Assembly (NCBI GenBank): GCA_013376995.1
Contig: JACAAZ010000021.1
Span: 27,594 to 91,593 of the forward strand
Direction: 5' to 3'
DNA length: 64,000 nucleotides
Source of the DNA: Bacteroidota bacterium
Lineage (GTDB): Bacteria > Bacteroidota > Bacteroidia > Bacteroidales > UBA4417
Shown here: positions 58,973-64,000 of the stretch, piece after piece
Position numbering within the stretch: position 1 is the first letter of the stretch
How the letters are laid out: the number at the start of each line of letters is the position of its first letter
The notes under the pieces: generated by a model
What the model was told of the DNA's origin: nothing
Seen by the model: only the letters and a program-made list of their open reading frames with translations
The model's database searches: none
Translations under genes and position numbers: made by a program

Positions 58973-61900
58973 ATGAAAAGCATTACTATTCAAAAAGCCC
59001 TTGTAAGCAAATTCGGAATCGAAGAATCAAGAATCCATTCAGATCTTGCAAATACAAAGTATGTCTCAAATACCAAATTGAAGTTAAGTTTGGTATTTAT
59101 AGCAATAATTTTAATCAATTTCAATGCATTTACGCAGGATATCGTTTACTGGAGATCCTCAGCTCCTAATGGAAACTGGGATTGGGGAACTGATTGTTCT
59201 TCAGCAGCCACTGACGGAAATTGGCATTACACCACCAGTGGCCAGGGTGAAAGGGAGAGGCCAGATTGCTTTTCCACAGCAAATATTCTCCATTTCGATA
59301 ATACGAACCAGCCCATCATGAACCTGAATTCAGTGGCTGATTTTACAGTAAACCGGATGGAATTTGATGCAGGGACCAGCGACAGGACATTTAATACCAA
59401 TGCTTCCAGGTCAATTACTTTTAGTCAAAACGGCGGGAACGCAAAAATTGAGAATAACACGGCATTAACCACCCAGACATTTAATGTCAATGTTAACATT
59501 GATGCTTCAGCCTTTATGGAGATCAATCCTAACAACGGGTTCCTGGTTTTCAATAACCCTGTTGTAAATAATAGCCCGAACCCGATCAATTTTTATGGTT
59601 CACAGCAAGTTACATTCAACGGAGACATTATGGGTTCTGCAGGAATCACTCTCAACAATAGTGTTAGAGCAATCTTTAATGGAGTATCCAAAAGTTACAG
59701 CGGTGCAACTACCATTAATTCCGGTACTACACTTCAGATTAGCAGTAACCAGGCATTGAACAACATCATTCTTAATACAGGGGGCACTTTAACAATCGAC
59801 AATGGTGTTACGCTTACGGTACTTGGAAGTTGGACAGGAGGTGGGACAATCATCAACAATGGAACGATTGTCATCATTGGCCCTTCTACTTTTCCAGGTT
59901 TAAATAGTACGATTAGTGCAATGAACAACCTCAATATCAATCGTCCTGGAGGTGTTATCCTGGATAAGTCCCTGACTGTAAGTGGCATTTTAACTCTGAG
60001 TAATGGAATTCTCTCCACTGCAGCTGCAAACCTAATAACCCTTTCGAATACTGCAACTACAGCTATTTCGGGGGGATCCGCCACTTCATTTATCAATGGA
60101 CCTCTTAAATGGAATCTTCCTTCTAATCTCATTGCAGGATCTACCTATTATTTCCCAATTGGAAAGGGCGCTACATACCTGCCTTTGTCAGTAATTGATC
60201 CATTAACAGGAGCAGGAATAGTGACACTGACAGCTGAAGCATTTGCAGCAAATTGCGGCGGTACTGCTGGAACTTTCCTTGGATCCCTAAGTTCAACTGA
60301 ATTTTGGTCTTTAGCTTCCACAGGTAATTTAACAAATCACAAACTAAGCCTGGGGCGGCAAACTGCATTGGGTTCTCTGGACCGCATTGGAAGAGCAGCT
60401 ACTGGAAATGGGACTTATTATAGCGTCGGAGGTACACCTTCCGGAAACTCAATCATCAACTCAAGCAATACGGGAGCAGGGGCTTCCCAGTACTTCGTTA
60501 TGGCAGTGGGTGGACCTATTAATGTAGCCAACGCCAATGCTGCCAGCAACGGCGACTATGCATCTTTACAGGCTGCTTTTGCAGCAATTAACGCACAAGT
60601 ACAAACCGGATTTTCTATTGTAGTAACTGTCAAAGGGAATACAACTGAAACAGGGACTGCTGTATTAAATGCCGGTGCGTGGACAAGCCTGAACCTTTAT
60701 CCAAGCGGCGCATACACTGTTTCAGGAAACATAGCATTCCCACTGGTTAACCTTAATGGAGCCAAATCTGTAATATTTGACGGAAGCATTGGCGGTTCAG
60801 GATCCACACGCGACCTCACTTTCTCAAATACAAATACAGGAGGATCAACCATTCAATTCATAGCTGATGCTACAGGCAATACAATCAGAAATTGCGCTAT
60901 CAAGGGAAATGAGAATTCAACTGCCAGCGGTGTTGTTGTATTTTCAACAGGAACAGCCAGTGGTAATGACAACAATACGATCAATAATTGCAACTTTACT
61001 CAAAGTACTTCAACACCTGCAAATGCAATTTATTCGCAGGGGACATCTGTTGCCATTGACAACAGTGGAATTTCAATAACCAATAATGATATACAGGATT
61101 ATTTCCTCGCCTCCGGTGCTTCGAATGGAATACTGATCGCCTCAAACAGTTCAGCATGGACGATAAGTGGTAATAAATTCTTCCAGACAGCTGCCAGGAC
61201 TACAACAGCTGCTAATCAAGTTACAGCTATTAACATCATAACAGCATCAGGAGTTGGTTACCAGGTTAATTCAAATATTATTGGTTTCAACTCAAGTTCT
61301 GGCACAGTTGGCACGTATACCGTGTATACCGGAGCCTTCGCAAACAAATTCACAGGCATTGAAATGACAGTTGGTACCTCAACTGTTTCCAGTGTCCAGG
61401 GAAACACAATTGCAGGTATTCAGCTGACAACAACGCCCGCAGCTGGCAACAGAGTTTTTAATGGAATATCAATTCTTGCAGGTTCGCTGAACATTGGGAC
61501 AACTACCGGGAACATTATTGGTGCTTCCATTGGAACTGGTTCTATTACCATCAATTCAACAAACAGCAATTCAACCTTCTATGGAATTTATGCTTCCAGT
61601 GCTGGAACTATCAGCATAAAAAACAATACCGTAGCAGGGATCAATACAAGCAGTGCAATAACTATTGGTCATAAATTCAGCGGAATTACAACAACCGGAT
61701 CAGGGGCTTACACAGTTTCCAATAATTTCGTTGGAAGTATCACTGCTAATTCTATAGCCATAGGTATTAGCACATCGACAACTGCATCAAATATAGCATG
61801 CGGTATTTACAATTCAAGTAGCGGAAGTATAACCATGAGCAGCAATGAGATACAAAATCTTGTCATCTACAATACAACTGTAACGGACACGCTTGTCGGT

Positions 61901-64000
61901 ATCTTTAATTACAATGCAGCAGGAACCGTTAACTTGAACAATATCCATAATCTTACAGCAACGACCACTACCGGTGCTACTTCTTTAATTGGAATATTCC
62001 AGTATTCGAACACTGCTGGAGCACTTCCAAACATAACCAATAACCAAATTCATGATCTCACTACCATTAATACAACAGCTACTTCTGACCTTGCTGGCAT
62101 AAATTCAAGGGGCGGATCGATAACAACAGCTAACCTGCTGGGCAATAAGATTTATAATCTTTCATCTACCATAATAGGAACTGGTATCATCAGCGGTATC
62201 ATTGTTTTGGGAGGTGCTACCTATAATATTGCAAATAACATTATAGGCAGCCTAACTACCTCTGGTGCAAGTTCAGGAACTCCATCCATTTTTGGTATTC
62301 AATTCCCAAATACATCAACGACAACGCTGAATGTCTATTTTAACTCAATATACCTGAATGCAACTTCATCAACTGCTGGTAATTTTTCTACAGCTGGTAT
62401 TTATCATACTTATCATGCAACATCTTCAGCACTTACACTTAAGAATAATATAATAGTTAATCTTTCGACTCCAAAAGGTACTGGCAGAGCCGTTGCTTTT
62501 CAGAGAAGCGCATCCACTGGACTGGGAAACTACGTCGGTACTTCAAACAACAATCTTTTCTATGCAGGTACACCCGGAGCCAGCAACCTGATTTATTATG
62601 ACGGAACGAACTCTGACCAAACACTGGCAGCTTTCCAGGCAAGGGTAACCCCAAGGGAAACTGCTTCTGTTACTGAAAATCCTCCCTTTGTTAGCACCAC
62701 TGGATCTAATGCTACTTTCCTGCATTTTTCAAACTCCTGCGGAGCGCCTTTCACGTTGGCTGAAAGTGGTGGAACGTCAATTGCCTCTCCTTATGATGTG
62801 GATTATGATGCAGAGGCCAGGTTTAACAACCCGCTCTATACAGGTGGTGGCTCGGCACCCGATATAGGTGCAGATGAATTCGGGATCTCTGCCATTGAAG
62901 TTACAGCTACTGCAGGAACATTAGGCCCTACCCTCTACAGCAATCTTAAAGCTGCTTTTGACAAGATCAACAGTGGGAAACACCAGGGAGCTATTACTAT
63001 CAGGGTACTTTGCAGTACAATGGAACCAGCTTCCTGTGTATTGAACGCAAGCGGCGGATCATCAAGCTATACCAGTGTTGTGATGTATCCTGCTTTCACC
63101 GGTCTCAGCATCACCGGAAATCTCTCCGCTCCCCTTATTGACCTGAGCGGTGCTGACAATGTAATTATTGATGGAAGAGTTGCTCTTGCAGGTGCTGCAG
63201 ACTTACTCCTAACCAACACCAGTACAAGCGCTATAACCGGGACATCAACGATTCGCATGACAAGCGGAGCTACCGGCAATACCGTTCAATATTGCAATGT
63301 AACAGGTTCTTCCCTGGATGCTGCATCCGGAATCTTCATCTTTGGAATAAACGGGAACAGCAATGACAGGATTGATCATTGTAATATAACGAATGCCGGC
63401 GGCAACAGGCCTGTAAATGTGATTTATTCACAGGGAGCAACTACACAGAACTCAGATGATATTATCAGTAACAACAACATCTATAATTTCTTTAATACAG
63501 GTCTTGCTTCCTGCGGGATAAACATCAATGCCATTTCCACCAAATGGACCATTACCGGAAACAGCTTTTACGAGAGCACAGTATTCACTCCTTCAGCGGC
63601 AGTTATTTACAATATCATTTATGTAGCTCCCAGTGTTGGCAATACCTATACAATCAGTGACAACTACTTTGGTGGTTCCTCCCCTTTGTGTTCAGGAAAC
63701 TGGACAAAGACAGGATCCGGAAGCACATTCTATTGCCTAAACCTGAATCCATTAGTAGGAGGTGCAGGTGCAGCATGTTCTATTCAAAATAACAGGATCC
63801 AAAAATATGACTGGACAAACACTGCAACTGCAGATTGGTATGCTATGAATATTACTACCGGGAATGTTAATATTGGAACTGTAACCGGCAACCTGATCGG
63901 GGATGATGCAAGTAACAATTCTATTCAGTTTACCTCTAACAACCTCAGTAATTTCTATGGAATTTATTACAACAGCCCGGGATCAGGAGATATACAGAAT
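58973..64000 (+). CDS. Giant repetitive beta-helix surface protein (3' end outside window)
   Basis: An open frame of 1676 codons from ATG 58973 to the last base, with no stop. Residues 1-35 are polar, followed by a hydrophobic segment at about 36-52 ending in AFTQ, so this is an exported protein with a long leader. The early part (residues about 56-400) looks like autotransporter-type filamentous beta-helix rungs (GAITL-like strands, NNSVRAIFNG, YSGATTINSGTTLQIS). Later parts are repeated beta-helix blocks, two of which open with a similar pattern (DYASLQAAFAAINAQ and TLYSNLKAAFDKINSG), with rungs such as NTIRNCAIKGN and NTVQYCNVTGS. Composition is rich in Thr, Ser, Asn, Gly and Ala. Such proteins in Bacteroidota often end in a T9SS domain; that end is not visible. 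Function as adhesin or matrix component is inference. Confidence 0.85.
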   Translation, partial: MKSITIQKALVSKFGIEESRIHSDLANTKYVSNTKLKLSLVFIAIILINFNAFTQDIVYWRSSAPNGNWDWGTDCSSAATDGNWHYTTSGQGERERPDCFSTANILHFDNTNQPIMNLNSVADFTVNRMEFDAGTSDRTFNTNASRSITFSQNGGNAKIENNTALTTQTFNVNVNIDASAFMEINPNNGFLVFNNPVVNNSPNPINFYGSQQVTFNGDIMGSAGITLNNSVRAIFNGVSKSYSGATTINSGTTLQISSNQALNNIILNTGGTLTIDNGVTLTVLGSWTGGGTIINNGTIVIIGPSTFPGLNSTISAMNNLNINRPGGVILDKSLTVSGILTLSNGILSTAAANLITLSNTATTAISGGSATSFINGPLKWNLPSNLIAGSTYYFPIGKGATYLPLSVIDPLTGAGIVTLTAEAFAANCGGTAGTFLGSLSSTEFWSLASTGNLTNHKLSLGRQTALGSLDRIGRAATGNGTYYSVGGTPSGNSIINSSNTGAGASQYFVMAVGGPINVANANAASNGDYASLQAAFAAINAQVQTGFSIVVTVKGNTTETGTAVLNAGAWTSLNLYPSGAYTVSGNIAFPLVNLNGAKSVIFDGSIGGSGSTRDLTFSNTNTGGSTIQFIADATGNTIRNCAIKGNENSTASGVVVFSTGTASGNDNNTINNCNFTQSTSTPANAIYSQGTSVAIDNSGISITNNDIQDYFLASGASNGILIASNSSAWTISGNKFFQTAARTTTAANQVTAINIITASGVGYQVNSNIIGFNSSSGTVGTYTVYTGAFANKFTGIEMTVGTSTVSSVQGNTIAGIQLTTTPAAGNRVFNGISILAGSLNIGTTTGNIIGASIGTGSITINSTNSNSTFYGIYASSAGTISIKNNTVAGINTSSAITIGHKFSGITTTGSGAYTVSNNFVGSITANSIAIGISTSTTASNIACGIYNSSSGSITMSSNEIQNLVIYNTTVTDTLVGIFNYNAAGTVNLNNIHNLTATTTTGATSLIGIFQYSNTAGALPNITNNQIHDLTTINTTATSDLAGINSRGGSITTANLLGNKIYNLSSTIIGTGIISGIIVLGGATYNIANNIIGSLTTSGASSGTPSIFGIQFPNTSTTTLNVYFNSIYLNATSSTAGNFSTAGIYHTYHATSSALTLKNNIIVNLSTPKGTGRAVAFQRSASTGLGNYVGTSNNNLFYAGTPGASNLIYYDGTNSDQTLAAFQARVTPRETASVTENPPFVSTTGSNATFLHFSNSCGAPFTLAESGGTSIASPYDVDYDAEARFNNPLYTGGGSAPDIGADEFGISAIEVTATAGTLGPTLYSNLKAAFDKINSGKHQGAITIRVLCSTMEPASCVLNASGGSSSYTSVVMYPAFTGLSITGNLSAPLIDLSGADNVIIDGRVALAGAADLLLTNTSTSAITGTSTIRMTSGATGNTVQYCNVTGSSLDAASGIFIFGINGNSNDRIDHCNITNAGGNRPVNVIYSQGATTQNSDDIISNNNIYNFFNTGLASCGININAISTKWTITGNSFYESTVFTPSAAVIYNIIYVAPSVGNTYTISDNYFGGSSPLCSGNWTKTGSGSTFYCLNLNPLVGGAGAACSIQNNRIQKYDWTNTATADWYAMNITTGNVNIGTVTGNLIGDDASNNSIQFTSNNLSNFYGIYYNSPGSGDIQN

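Overview
The window comes from a Bacteroidota genome, probably an environmental member of the Bacteroidia. The evidence is a SusC/SusD polysaccharide utilization locus, a type IX secretion (T9SS) type A sorting domain on the first gene product, promoter boxes of the Bacteroidota TAnnTTTG kind, FISUMP-type domains, and a HU, 29-codon basic peptide, RNase G gene order. Nothing here fixes the genus.

Positions 1-17900 are an alpha-glucan utilization region. A secreted GH13 amylase (its start lies left of the window) abuts a convergent LacI-type regulator. Two adjacent LacI-like operators precede susC, susD, a SusE-like and a SusF-like starch-binding lipoprotein, and the run ends at a strong terminator. 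A cytoplasmic TreS-like GH13 enzyme, a small DUF3830/cyclophilin-like protein, a HAD phosphatase/phosphomutase-GH65 phosphorylase fusion and a P-loop kinase of the uridine kinase type follow. Read together: surface cleavage and capture, TonB-dependent import, then interconversion and phosphorolysis of maltose or trehalose to glucose phosphates.

Positions 17882-20274 are core genes: RNase G, a 29-residue AURKAIP1/COX24-like ribosomal peptide, HU, and tRNA-Phe. A tyrosine recombinase starts 150 bp after the tRNA, so an integrated island probably begins there. No second copy of the tRNA 3' end was found by eye, so the other border is unknown.

Positions 22170-39862 hold very large secreted surface proteins. 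Two paralogous two-gene cassettes converge (beta-helix protein plus EYFFDxDPG-repeat protein; one repeat protein carries a papain-like protease). A 1997-residue glycine-rich/Ig-like/FISUMP protein follows. Three of these, plus the 1228-residue protein at 54948-58634, share a C-terminal-type module of about 180 residues with two EF-hand/dockerin-like loops containing VDGSDM or VDGTDM-like signatures.

Positions 40332-54279 (all minus strand) are a defence island. A seven-gene, overlapping or nearly abutting operon reads hsdM, a PD-(D/E)XK-like ORF, a second hsdM, hsdS, ptuA, ptuB, hsdR: a type I restriction-modification system with a Septu-type ATPase/HNH pair inserted between hsdS and hsdR and a second candidate nuclease between two methylase genes. 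Downstream are a coiled-coil/DUF559-like nuclease/WYL-like protein and a putative zincin. This arrangement is the best candidate for an undescribed system. Six phased CGTAAA(C/T) motifs lie upstream of the first hsdM.

Positions 54948-64000 hold two more secreted proteins with unusually long N-terminal extensions before the signal hydrophobic segment. The second (from 58973) is an open frame of 1676 codons that runs off the window.
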